A stretch of 64,000 nt of DNA from an uncultured bacterium (GTDB taxonomy: Bacteria > Myxococcota_A > Bradymonadia > UBA7976 > VGTA01). The position numbers and the translations under genes were made by a program. The stretch spans positions 310,001 to 374,000 of the forward strand of contig CALSSE010000010.1 in assembly GCA_943788935.1 (NCBI GenBank), given 5' to 3'. This document shows, piece after piece, positions 1-11,198 of this stretch (the first letter of the stretch is position 1; each line of letters begins with the position of its first letter). The notes under the pieces were generated by a model that worked only from the letters and a program-made list of their open reading frames with translations, was not told the DNA's origin and searched no databases.

Positions 1-3
1 ATT

Positions 4-46
4 CGCTGTGTCCTACTTATATTATGCTGTGCCCTGCTCATATTAT
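4..46. repeat. Imperfect 21-bp direct repeat at window edge
   Basis: Two adjacent copies begin gctgtg(t/c)cct and end in catattat or tatattat, with a period of 21 bp. They may be the tail of a longer array to the left. The rest of positions 1-271 is AT-rich, and I see no gene in it. Confidence 0.45.
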
Positions 47-271
47 AACGTTAGTTATCCTAAAACTGTAAATTACTTTATGTATTTACACTTTTGAATC
101 AAAGAGCTGAAGTTAATATGTTCAATGAGATTCCAGATGCGGCAATGCTGATAAACAGTTATTGTAGAGTCATGATGAACATTTGTACTCTAGACTCATA
201 GGCGACGAGGGGTATATTATTTAAACACTATTTGAGGTTCATCGATCACCTAACCTACTAAGGAGGGCACC

Positions 272-568
272 ATGCTCTTTACATTTATCTGCGTAGACGT
301 CGAGGACAGTTTAGCCGCTCGTAAGGCGTCTCGTCCTGATCATTTAGCGCGTCTCAAGGTTCTTAATGAGGCGGGGCGACTCATCCTCGCCGGTCCTCAT
401 CCAAGTTCACATTCGACCGCAGAAAACCCTCAATACACAGGCAGCTTGATCGTCGCTGAATTTAGCTCTCTAGAGGCGGCAGAGGATTGGGCCGCCCAAG
501 ACCCATATATTGAAGCAGGAGTCTATCGAGAAGTGATCGTGAAGCCCTTTATCAAAGCGCTCCCATAG
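272..568 (+). CDS. YciI-like family protein
   Basis: A 98-aa cytosolic protein of the YciI/YCII superfamily, a small ferredoxin-like fold of mostly unknown enzymatic function. Visible family features are the hydrophobic first strand MLFTFICVDVED, a conserved-looking His in RPDHLARL (around residue 24), the AGPHPSS turn near residue 41, the middle strand GSLIVAEFSS and the ending AGVYREVIVKPF. The length is typical for the family. The ATG is preceded at good spacing by a perfect AGGAGG (261-266), so the start is secure. It stands alone, with its nearest neighbour convergent. Family assignment is good. The substrate is unknown. Confidence 0.85.
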   Translation: MLFTFICVDVEDSLAARKASRPDHLARLKVLNEAGRLILAGPHPSSHSTAENPQYTGSLIVAEFSSLEAAEDWAAQDPYIEAGVYREVIVKPFIKALP

Positions 569-783
569 AGCCCAATAGAGATCCTCTCGCCTGTAATGAC
601 CTATGCTACCCTGTCCCAGTGGTCATGACTCATGAGCTGTGTGCTGTGGCTATCGACAGCCTAAACCCTCTTATTAATCACTAAAGCAAACCATTAGATA
701 ATATATTAATGCCTAACTATTTTATAATTAGGTCTAAATCGAAACGTAACCTCACTATAGTTATTAACACAATGATTAATAAC

Positions 784-3411
784 CTAAGGAGAAGGACATC
801 CCGGCGCCCCTGTCGGTTCACCACTGAGCGGTCCAACACATGGCGCGCAAACATAGCTCGAGGGACAAGAAGCTCGATCGAGAGTGAACTCAAGAGTGAG
901 CTTAAGACATGTAGAGAGACAAACTCCCTGGTACTCACCTCCTAAGGCGCCCCCCCCTATACATGTTTGTGGCGTCCAAGTAGGGTCTACAAAGTCGAGA
1001 GGGATACACATTAAATCTCGATGACCTTCTCGTCGGCAGGATCTCACACTCCTCTCTTGATTATCGGGAACAACCCCTGCATCGAGACATATTCCCGCTC
1101 CACCACAGCAGACAGGAGGCTCCGAAGAGCTAGGGTCTTCTTCCCCACCTCCCTGCCCCTCACTTGATTCGGGTTCTTCCCCCTCTTCCTCTTCGCTCTG
1201 CGGCTCTCCACTTCTCTGTGGAGCACACGAGATCTCTCCACATGCACCGGTCTCCAGTCCATCAAGAGGACTCACACAGGGTACACAGACTTGACCACTC
1301 TCACAGAGGTCTTGAGGGAGTAGCGCCGCAGTCTCAGCGACACTTGGAAGACAGGTTGATAAACATACTCCAGCAGCTCCGCCTATAGAAGAGCAGGCTT
1401 GAGGAAGGATTGAGCCCTCTGCCTCCAAGATCGACTTGGGTACACAGAGACCTCCATCATCGCACTCTGAGAGGAGGCTCGCGAAGCCTTCGGGGATGGT
1501 CTCTCGTTGAACACATCTCGCCTCATCTGTTTCACAGCAGGCTGAGAGCTCATCGACGTTTACCTCGAAGCACTGACCACTCCATTCATTCGATGTGGTA
1601 CCTGCCTCTGTGCTCATCAAGTCACCCTCCCTCTCTTCATCCCCACTCATTAATTCATCCCCACCTGCAAAAGAGTCAAGGTTCCGGTCAGAATCAGAGC
1701 TCAGCATTGATGAGAGCTCTGACGGCGGGAGAGCGTTGAGATCTGGGATAAATTTCATCAGACCAAGAGTTGGACGCTCATTGATCGCAAGGATCGAGAA
1801 GATCCCCAACATGGGAACATAGAGTGAACCATCAGGACCGACTGTGACTGTCGCCGCTGAATCATCAGGGAGGTCATGATGCCACACTAGCTCTCCGCTA
1901 AAGCGATCGAGGACCACTATTCGGTCCACGGTTTCATGGGGAAGTCTGAAGCCTGGAAGACCTTGTTCAGATGGAGTGACTCTACTCGCGCTACCGATAA
2001 CATGATTTCGAGTCACAGTGACTACCGATGACCAGTCCATATCATCTGGTAAGGCAGTCTGCCAGAGAACTCCGGTCTCGTTGACCGCTACCACATCAGC
2101 AGCAGTAGGGGGTGCATCGAAGGCTAAGCCCATCTCCCAGTAGATGACTGTTCCCTCTGCAGAGATCGCCGGTGCGCCTACCATCGGAGAACGCTCTAGA
2201 GGATGTGACCAAGCTACCCCGCAACGCTCTGGGTCGAGGTCAGAGTCTTGATTGGCGTCACAACGCTCAATATCATAGACCTTAATTTCCCCATAAGCAT
2301 CGCTTGGATTGAAAAATGTGGAGGGGTGAGCCCCATCACTGATCACCAAATAACGATCTCCAAGACTAATAGATGGAGTGGTAGCGCTCCCTTGGTCGGT
2401 GACAGCGAACCAACCTCGACCCAAGACCGGCTCATCAGCAGATCCGGTGACCTTAACTTGAACCACCGCGCCTTCTTGGGGTGAGGGTCCACCACTGATC
2501 ACATAAACGTCACCACGGCTGGAAACAGCGACAGTGTTATCTACAAATTTTCCTGAACCTAATAGAGCGCCAAATCCCTCCGATTGTTCAGCGTCGCTCG
2601 GATCACCCCAAACGCTCCGAATGTCTGCCTGTACCTCTTCGGGGAGTAGTGATGACGGGTCAAGATCTATCCCAAAGGTTTCCGGAGAGACAAAACCCCA
2701 TTGCGATCCAATGTCTAAAGTAGAGAGCGGATCACCGGTCAAGCGATCTAACAGATAGACTCGACCACTCGAGGTCACGGTCGCCACATGCCCTTGAGGC
2801 GTAAAGTGTACTCCCCAGCCACCCGCTGCTTCACCCTGCACATTGGTGAGGTCTGCTCTCCATCGTTCTTCCCCCATGGCGGTTAGGGAGATAACCGCCT
2901 CCGAGACAGTAAAATAGAGATGACCGTCCTCATCAACCTCTACCGATGACCTCTCAATCGAAGTATGGTAGGGGCGACACCATAAGTATTGGCCCGTATT
3001 TGTATCGAGAGCGAAGAGTCGGCAGCCCTGAGGATCGACATTTGTTGTCGTCACATAGGTCACTTCACCATCAGGAGAAAAGGTATTGGGTTGAGTCATA
3101 CCGAGGCCTCGCAGCGCGTGCCAGCCTCTGCGCCAATTACCCGCCGTATCACAGTCGATCATATCACTATTCCTCGCATCACCATGAATGCCGAGATAGG
3201 GGATCCCATGAGGATAAGGGGAGTCATGCTCGGGGGTACAGGCAAAGGGAGATATGTTACTCGATGACGGAGAGACTGACTCACGCTCTACTCCTAACTC
3301 AGAGCCGCTCATAGGGTCTTGACATCCGATCGCTGCTAGACCGCAGGTCAAGAAGACTAAGACTAATAACTGAACTACCAAATTTCTCATTACCAATATC
3401 CAACGTCTCAT
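784..3411 (-). CDS. PQQ-type beta-propeller lipoprotein with duplicated Cys-rich modules
   Basis: An 875-aa predicted lipoprotein. It has a basic start (MRRW), a hydrophobic segment and a lipobox ending AAIGC. The next ~500 residues are PQQ-like propeller blades, with repeats such as LFALDTNTGQYLW, VYLLDRLTG and IVVLDRFSGELVW. An acidic low-complexity linker follows, then two Cys-rich modules of about 110-130 aa that resemble each other: both contain G(V)CLSTCL and VC(V/A)PCV(S/G)PL. The first open codon (3423) is TTG. A GGAGG lies 5 nt before the ATG at 3411, which I prefer. It is divergent from the TetR gene across a shared operator region, so probably co-regulated. A run of eight G (coding strand, 950-957) lies in the last module. 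The function is unknown; a surface binding or sensing protein is inferred. Confidence 0.8.
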   Translation of the reverse strand: MRRWILVMRNLVVQLLVLVFLTCGLAAIGCQDPMSGSELGVERESVSPSSSNISPFACTPEHDSPYPHGIPYLGIHGDARNSDMIDCDTAGNWRRGWHALRGLGMTQPNTFSPDGEVTYVTTTNVDPQGCRLFALDTNTGQYLWCRPYHTSIERSSVEVDEDGHLYFTVSEAVISLTAMGEERWRADLTNVQGEAAGGWGVHFTPQGHVATVTSSGRVYLLDRLTGDPLSTLDIGSQWGFVSPETFGIDLDPSSLLPEEVQADIRSVWGDPSDAEQSEGFGALLGSGKFVDNTVAVSSRGDVYVISGGPSPQEGAVVQVKVTGSADEPVLGRGWFAVTDQGSATTPSISLGDRYLVISDGAHPSTFFNPSDAYGEIKVYDIERCDANQDSDLDPERCGVAWSHPLERSPMVGAPAISAEGTVIYWEMGLAFDAPPTAADVVAVNETGVLWQTALPDDMDWSSVVTVTRNHVIGSASRVTPSEQGLPGFRLPHETVDRIVVLDRFSGELVWHHDLPDDSAATVTVGPDGSLYVPMLGIFSILAINERPTLGLMKFIPDLNALPPSELSSMLSSDSDRNLDSFAGGDELMSGDEEREGDLMSTEAGTTSNEWSGQCFEVNVDELSACCETDEARCVQRETIPEGFASLLSECDDGGLCVPKSILEAEGSILPQACSSIGGAAGVCLSTCLPSVAETAALLPQDLCESGQVCVPCVSPLDGLETGACGEISCAPQRSGEPQSEEEEGEEPESSEGQGGGEEDPSSSEPPVCCGGAGICLDAGVVPDNQERSVRSCRREGHRDLMCIPLDFVDPTWTPQTCIGGGALGGEYQGVCLSTCLKLTLEFTLDRASCPSSYVCAPCVGPLSGEPTGAPGCPSP
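950..957 (-). repeat. G8 homopolymer inside lipoprotein gene
   Basis: Eight consecutive C on the plus strand (G8 in the coding strand) within the second Cys-rich module. The frame stays open across it and the module remains similar to the first copy, so the present frame looks correct. Such a tract is prone to slippage. Confidence 0.6.
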
Positions 3412-3444
3412 CATGACCTCCAAACATTGAGTCTCTATAGTAAT

Positions 3445-3485
3445 GTAGTCACTTGACTACACTGACAATGTAGTCACTTGACTAC
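3445..3485. promoter_or_regulatory. Paired palindromic operators, TetR type
   Basis: Two identical 16-bp palindromes, gtagtca-ct-tgactac, lie at 3445-3460 and 3470-3485. Their arms are perfect 7-mers and the centres are 25 bp apart. The second copy contains TTGACT (3478-3483), which can act as a -35 box for the TetR gene with a weak TATTTA 17 bp later. Directly next to it is a 12-bp perfect palindrome, gcttgcgcaagc (3486-3497). The position between divergent genes fits autoregulation by the adjacent TetR protein and control of the propeller lipoprotein. Binding is inferred. Confidence 0.65.
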
Positions 3486-3552
3486 GCTTGCGCAAGCCTT
3501 TATTTATAAGCCATGATCTTTCAGTTATAAAAAATGTACCGGAAGCGAGCTT

Positions 3553-4146
3553 ATGACCAACCCCCCCACTACCCCACGAGGAAGAGATGCTGTTCAAGCA
3601 GCGCTATTAGACGCAGCCGCGATCTGTTTTGCAGAACGAGGCATCGCTGCTACTTCAGTAAGAGAAATCGCTACTAAAGCTCAAGTAAACCATGGACTTG
3701 TTCACCGACACTTTGGGTCAAAAGATGGCTTACTCACCGAGCTCTTAAAACGTTTGTCAGCTCAAGTGAACCTTCGACTCGATGAGGCTCTTGGATTACA
3801 CAGCACTCCTTCACCAGATAAACTGATTCCCCATATTTTCATGGGAACGGCTTCATCAAATCGGCATTGGCGTGTCGTTTTACACGCGATGTTGGAGGGG
3901 ATTCCTCCTTATCAACTTCAAACGGACTTTCCGGTCTTCCGTCGCCTCGTCTCCTCTTATCGTCAAGTGGGTTATCCTGAAGATGAAGCTCTCGCCGAAG
4001 CAGCGCTCACCTTTTCTACCGGTCTTGGTTTTCTCACCTTTAAAGGATATTTGGAATGTGCTGTGGAACAAGAAGGCGCTCAATGGGAAACGCTAAGGCC
4101 CATGCTGATGAAACGCTTTTTGAGTCGTTTCCAACAGGATAACTAA
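3553..4146 (+). CDS. TetR family transcriptional regulator
   Basis: A 197-aa one-component repressor. The N-terminal TetR helix-turn-helix is clear: AAAICFAERGIAATSVREIA, then a recognition-helix region HGLVHRHFGSKDGLL (about residues 35-62). The C-terminal ~130 residues form a divergent ligand-binding domain whose effector cannot be read. It starts at ATG with GGAAG 8-9 nt upstream. It is divergent from the lipoprotein gene, and the twin palindromes between them are its likely operators. It also lies upstream of fadB in the same direction, but the fadB operator has a different sequence, so control of beta-oxidation by this protein is only possible, not indicated. Confidence 0.9.
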   Translation: MTNPPTTPRGRDAVQAALLDAAAICFAERGIAATSVREIATKAQVNHGLVHRHFGSKDGLLTELLKRLSAQVNLRLDEALGLHSTPSPDKLIPHIFMGTASSNRHWRVVLHAMLEGIPPYQLQTDFPVFRRLVSSYRQVGYPEDEALAEAALTFSTGLGFLTFKGYLECAVEQEGAQWETLRPMLMKRFLSRFQQDN

Positions 4147-4200
4147 GCTCGTCTCTTTTGCAGTGAGATGAATTTTCAGCCTATGGCCGCTCCATACGGC

Positions 4201-4286
4201 TTCCTGCGGGACACATGACTTTCTAGGTATCGTATAATCAACCGCTGTCACCTTCGATACTTCCTGCGGGACACATGACTTTCTAG
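4201..4286. repeat. 26-bp direct repeat pair, 60-bp period
   Basis: The 26-mer beginning ttcctgcgggacacatgact and ending ttctag occurs identically at 4201-4226 and 4261-4286. The 34 bp between them are bounded by GTATCG and its complement CGATAC (4227-4232 and 4255-4260). It could be a small dispersed element or a protein-binding repeat. I see no further copy in the window. Confidence 0.6.
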
Positions 4287-4438
4287 TCACTTTGTAAATG
4301 GTAAAGTATTACAAATAGATATAGGCTTGATTGTTCACTAAGATCTCTTGGGAGAGTTCTCAATAAAGGTCATAAAAAAATCTTTCATTCATCTCGGAGT
4401 TGAAACATGAGTCGAGTGCAGGTAAGGATAATGTTGAC

Positions 4439-4468
4439 TTAACTGAATGAGCATTCACTCAGTATAGT
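4439..4468 (+). promoter_or_regulatory. Putative fadBA promoter with FadR-like operator between -35 and -10
   Basis: TTAACT (4439-4444) and TATAGT (4463-4468) are 18 bp apart. The spacer is occupied by TGAATGA-GCAT-TCACTCA (4444-4461), part of a 22-bp near-palindrome at 4442-4463 with one mismatch per arm. It closely resembles the FadR box of Bacillus-type TetR-family fatty-acid regulators (TGAATGA-N4-TCATTCA). Repression of fadBA released by acyl-CoA is the natural inference. Confidence 0.55.
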
Positions 4469-4503
4469 GTGGACGCTCATAAATGTTTGGATTTTGTTCA
4501 TCA

Positions 4504-4551
4504 GAGTCACAGAGTCACAGAGTCACAGAGTCACAGAGTCACAGAGTCACA
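4504..4551 (+). repeat. 8-bp tandem repeat (gagtcaca) x6 in fadB leader
   Basis: Six perfect copies of gagtcaca followed by degenerate copies. An upstream ATG at 4483 is in frame through the repeat into fadB. The unit is not a multiple of three, so copy-number change would alter that frame. Confidence 0.85.
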
Positions 4552-4608
4552 GAATCAGAGTCACTGATCACCGATAAACCAACAGCCCAAAACAGTAGAG
4601 AGAGAGCG

Positions 4609-7951
<3,343 letters not shown>

Positions 7952-7984
7952 TCGATCAATAGCTCAGGAGGGTGATAAGGGCAC

Positions 7985-8872
7985 ATGACACGTAAGAGCT
8001 GGAAGCGGTGGTTTAGAGAGACCCTCACTCCTTATGGCGCAAAGCTAGTCGCGGAGACGAGTGATGAGTATGGAGGGATACAGGTCGTTGAATTAGGACC
8101 TTATCGAGCTCTCTACTTTGACTCTCCAAGCTGTCAAGGTCGCTTACATATGGAGCGTCCGTGGCAGCCTGCCTCCGAGTACCTACGCTCGATCCTCTGT
8201 GCCACTGCGATGGCACCCACCATCAATCGAGTCTTAATCTTAGGTTTAGGACCAGGAGCGCTCATTCATAGCCTGCGCAAGCTATATCCGGCAGTGGAGA
8301 TCCATACCGTAGAGCTGAGATCGATCGTCTACGATATGGCCCTCGAGCACTTTAATCTGCCCACGAATGATAAGACCTTCTATCATCTCAAAGATGCTAC
8401 TCACTTTGTCAAATCTCCACCGGAAGAGCCCTTTGACTTAATCATCGTCGATATGGCGATGAGTGATAGCATCTCCCCACTGCTAGTCCAACCCGGGTTT
8501 TGGATGCATAGTTTGACCCATCTGCAACCCATTGGGGTGATCTGCGCTAATCTATGGCGGGGCTCACAGCATCGCTTTGAGTGGATCTTCAACCGTTTAG
8601 GGAGCTGTCTTAAAACACCTCCGGTTGTCTTACGACACCGACAGATTGATAACATGGTCGTCTTTGGAAGTCCTACAGTACTCGAGGGTGTAGAGGTCCT
8701 CGAGTTCAGACGACGAGTCACTGAGCACGCTGAGATGCTCTCTTTTGACCCCAGCGCCTTAGTGAAACAGCTCCCCATGATCCAAACCAATGATGAGCTC
8801 TTCGCGGTCAATGAGCAAGAAGGTCAATCGAAGAGCGATAATGAAGAGAACGCTTGGGAATTCGAAGACTAG
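7985..8872 (+). CDS. Spermidine synthase-fold SAM-dependent protein
   Basis: A 295-aa protein with the spermidine synthase/Rossmann methyltransferase fold. Motif I is VLILGLGPGAL (about residues 83-93), followed by an acidic residue after the next strand (HTVELR, E110) and FDLIIVDMAMSD for motif IV. True spermidine synthases carry GGGDGG in motif I; here the Asp is replaced by Pro, so aminopropyl transfer is doubtful. The protein may instead belong to the many uncharacterised spermidine-synthase-like proteins. An AGGAGG (7966-7971) lies slightly far from the ATG, with AAGGG closer. It follows fadA by 33 bp in the same direction, so it is probably in the fadBA operon; the link to fatty acids is unexplained. 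Confidence 0.75.
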   Translation: MTRKSWKRWFRETLTPYGAKLVAETSDEYGGIQVVELGPYRALYFDSPSCQGRLHMERPWQPASEYLRSILCATAMAPTINRVLILGLGPGALIHSLRKLYPAVEIHTVELRSIVYDMALEHFNLPTNDKTFYHLKDATHFVKSPPEEPFDLIIVDMAMSDSISPLLVQPGFWMHSLTHLQPIGVICANLWRGSQHRFEWIFNRLGSCLKTPPVVLRHRQIDNMVVFGSPTVLEGVEVLEFRRRVTEHAEMLSFDPSALVKQLPMIQTNDELFAVNEQEGQSKSDNEENAWEFED

Positions 8873-8908
8873 TGCTCAAAGACTAGAAGACTAGCGCTCG
8901 AAGACTAG
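8862..8908. repeat. Short repeats of gaagactag between convergent genes
   Basis: Four copies of (g/a)aagactag, two preceded by gctc, fill the gap between the convergent genes ending at 8872 and 8914. The first copy covers the stop of the upstream gene. Confidence 0.6.
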
Positions 8909-8913
8909 ATGTT

Positions 8914-9885
8914 TCAGTCTCTATCACGATCAAAAGAAGCGGTAAGCGCCTCTAATTCGAGCCGATCTTCGACCTTGGGGATCCCATGGACCGCGCCGAG
9001 GGTTGTAACGGCTTGCGCTCCCACGTAGGCCGCAAAGCTGACCAACCGCTCCCACTCTTCTCGAGAGAGTTCACTAGGAGCGATACTCTGAGTCGTTAGT
9101 GAGGCGATGAGACCCGACATAAAAGCATCACCAGCCCCCGTGGTATCTTGTACGAGAACATCCGGTGTCGGGACATAACCATGCTCACCTTTTCTAGCCC
9201 ATAGCGCTCCCTCTGCACCGAGGGTGACAATCGCGCACTTGGCACCTCCGTCAATAAAAGCTTGAGCAGCCTTGAGTGGATCATCATGTTCGGTGAGCCA
9301 ATACGTCTCATGGTCAGCGCACTTTACGATTTCACAGCGAGTGAAGACTCCCCACAATCGACGGCGCATTAAGTGAGGGTCACACCACTCGGGAGGACAA
9401 GTGCCGGGGTCACAGACCACCCAGCCTGAGGTCAACTGTACTCCTCGCTCTACCGCATAGACCCCTTGGCGAGTCCGTAGCGACCCACAACTCAGCATGA
9501 GGACTTGATTCTCTTCAAAGGCTTCAGGTTTTATATCTTGTACCCCAAAACTTAATGAAGCGTCAGGACCACGACCCGTAAAGCGTCGATCTCCGCTGTC
9601 ATCTAAAGTGACGAAGCATAACTGAGTGCGCCCTCCCTCAAGGCGACGAATATGCTGAGTGCTCACTCCATCGCCATCGAGCTGGTTCAGGATGAAGCTA
9701 CTAAAGTCATCATCACCTAATACGGAGATAAAAGCTGACTCTACGCCAAGTTTTGAAACGCCACGAGCGACATTACATGGTGCCCCTCCTCCATGCATCT
9801 CAAACCCCTCAACATCAGCGAGGTCGCCTGATTGTCGGGGGAGGAAATCTACAAATGCTTCACCAATAACCAAGACGTCTGACAT
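8914..9885 (-). CDS. PfkB family carbohydrate kinase (fructokinase/ribokinase-like)
   Basis: A 323-aa cytosolic sugar kinase of the ribokinase family. It shows the opening VLVIGEAFVDFLP, the first PfkB region GGGAPCNVARGVSKLG (about 32-47) and the second signature DTTGAGDAFMSG, with GAGD at 250-253 and catalytic base D253. The first open codon (GTG, 9945) would add 20 residues absent from the family, so I start at the ATG at 9885. The overall pattern fits fructokinase-like members, but the exact sugar cannot be read. No sugar transporter or hydrolase is adjacent. It is convergent with the preceding gene. Confidence 0.88.
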   Translation of the reverse strand: MSDVLVIGEAFVDFLPRQSGDLADVEGFEMHGGGAPCNVARGVSKLGVESAFISVLGDDDFSSFILNQLDGDGVSTQHIRRLEGGRTQLCFVTLDDSGDRRFTGRGPDASLSFGVQDIKPEAFEENQVLMLSCGSLRTRQGVYAVERGVQLTSGWVVCDPGTCPPEWCDPHLMRRRLWGVFTRCEIVKCADHETYWLTEHDDPLKAAQAFIDGGAKCAIVTLGAEGALWARKGEHGYVPTPDVLVQDTTGAGDAFMSGLIASLTTQSIAPSELSREEWERLVSFAAYVGAQAVTTLGAVHGIPKVEDRLELEALTASFDRDRD

Positions 9886-10148
9886 AATCTCTACTCGATG
9901 TGGGGGGGCAACAGAAATATATGCTAAAAGGTGAGCATACCGCACTCGTTTGAGATGTCTAGACTACATCTTCTTCTTATAAAAGACTTAACGATCCCAT
10001 AATGCCCCACACCTGACTTAAAAGCTCATAAAATAATAGTATTTAATCTTGTTACTATTTTGTCAGTTAGCTCATTTTTATATTTTATCCTCCCCCCCAA
10101 TCTATTTCATTGTATGAATAAACCCCATACAACTAGAGGAGGGTAAAA

Positions 10149-11198
10149 TTGTTCCAACTCACCGCGGCCAAGCTCTCGATGAAGAGAAGTATCTCGATAT
10201 CTATACCGACGTTGCTCACTGTCATCATCAGCTCACCCCTCCTCTTCTCCTGCTCAAGACCCACCGAATCTAGATCTAAAAGCATCACCTCGGGAGATCA
10301 AAAGCGAGAGGGGATCTATGTGAGCACTTATGTTCTCCAATCGATGGTGGAGGCTCTATTGCTTCCCGAGGATCGAGTCGAGGTGAGGTCGATTTTCCCC
10401 TCACAAAACCTAGATCCAGCCTCTGATGTTCCAAGCGACCAGATGATCGCTGAGCTTCAAAAGGCGCGCTTAATCATATTAAATGGTGCTCGTTTTGAGC
10501 GGGGGTTGACCTCCATTGATCTGCCTCGAGCGAGAACGATCCGTACTGCCCATCAGCTAAGAACCTTGTGGATGACATACCCCGAAGGATTCTCCCACAC
10601 ATCTCATCAGCATGGACCACAAGGTGCTCATCAGCATCTGGGCGTTGATGGTCATACTTGGATGAGTCTGCCCTTGCTGACATCACAGCTTGAGAGCCTT
10701 ATCAGCGCCATGCAAGCTCATGGCTTGAAGATCAAACTCGACGCCGGTCAGCATTTACATCAAGAGCTTGATCAGCTGTGGAGTCGTTGGCAAGGTCTAG
10801 TCCCTCACCTCTCGAAGCGGCTTTTGTTTTCTAACCATCCCGCCTATCAATATCTGATCAGAGACCTTAAATTAAAGATGTTAGTCGTCGACCTTGACCC
10901 TCAAGGCACTCCCTCAGAGACCGCCCTCAAGCGTTTGAATGAGGCTCTCTCCTCTTCCTCGAGATCAGAGACAGATCTTAATCTCCCTCCTTTAATGTGG
11001 TGGGAGTCATCACCCTCACCCACGATGCTGGCCTCCCTCAAGCCTCTCGGCTTCGAGCATGTGGTGATTGGGACACTTGAGCACCCCCCAAGAGGTAAAC
11101 AAGGACTTATGCAAGCGTTTAGTGATCACCTTCACACCCTTGAACGAGCCATTGGCTCTCGCTCTCCGAGGTTGAATGATGACAATAAAGATGAGTAA
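10149..11198 (+). CDS. Zinc-type ABC transporter substrate-binding lipoprotein (ZnuA-like)
   Basis: A 349-aa metal-binding lipoprotein of the cluster A-I (ZnuA/TroA) family. The N-terminal signal ends in a lipobox, LLFSC. A His-rich loop at about residues 150-175 (HTSHQH, GAHQH, then DGHTWMSL) contains the typical first ligand. A second ligand region is SNHPAYQYL, and WWESSPSP resembles the usual Glu region. The start is TTG at 10149 because GAGGAGGG lies 5 nt upstream; the internal ATG at 10179 has no ribosome site. No ATPase or permease is next to it, so it is an orphan binding protein here. It overlaps the HAD gene by 23 bp. Zinc is inferred from the His loop. Confidence 0.8.
   Translation: MFQLTAAKLSMKRSISISIPTLLTVIISSPLLFSCSRPTESRSKSITSGDQKREGIYVSTYVLQSMVEALLLPEDRVEVRSIFPSQNLDPASDVPSDQMIAELQKARLIILNGARFERGLTSIDLPRARTIRTAHQLRTLWMTYPEGFSHTSHQHGPQGAHQHLGVDGHTWMSLPLLTSQLESLISAMQAHGLKIKLDAGQHLHQELDQLWSRWQGLVPHLSKRLLFSNHPAYQYLIRDLKLKMLVVDLDPQGTPSETALKRLNEALSSSSRSETDLNLPPLMWWESSPSPTMLASLKPLGFEHVVIGTLEHPPRGKQGLMQAFSDHLHTLERAIGSRSPRLNDDNKDE

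Larger units (their letters stand above)
4147..4608. other. 462-bp non-coding leader region upstream of fadB
   Basis: It holds no convincing gene. It contains a separated 26-bp direct repeat, an inverted repeat TTTGTAA/TTACAAA (4291-4297 and 4309-4315), the fadB promoter-operator and an 8-bp tandem repeat array. A 65-codon minus-strand frame here merely reads through the direct repeat twice. Confidence 0.6.

Noticed and set aside
709..945. 78-aa plus-strand frame opposite the end of the propeller lipoprotein
   Set aside because: Composition is non-coding-like and it overlaps the well-supported minus gene.
4093..4290. 65-aa minus-strand frame with a repeated RKSCVPQE peptide
   Set aside because: The repeat peptide comes from the 26-bp DNA repeat; no ribosome site or family.
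10021..10100. Possible Zur box before the zinc-binding lipoprotein
   Set aside because: The AT-rich near-dyad aaaataatagta / ttactatttt has mismatched arms and no clear match to known Zur sites.
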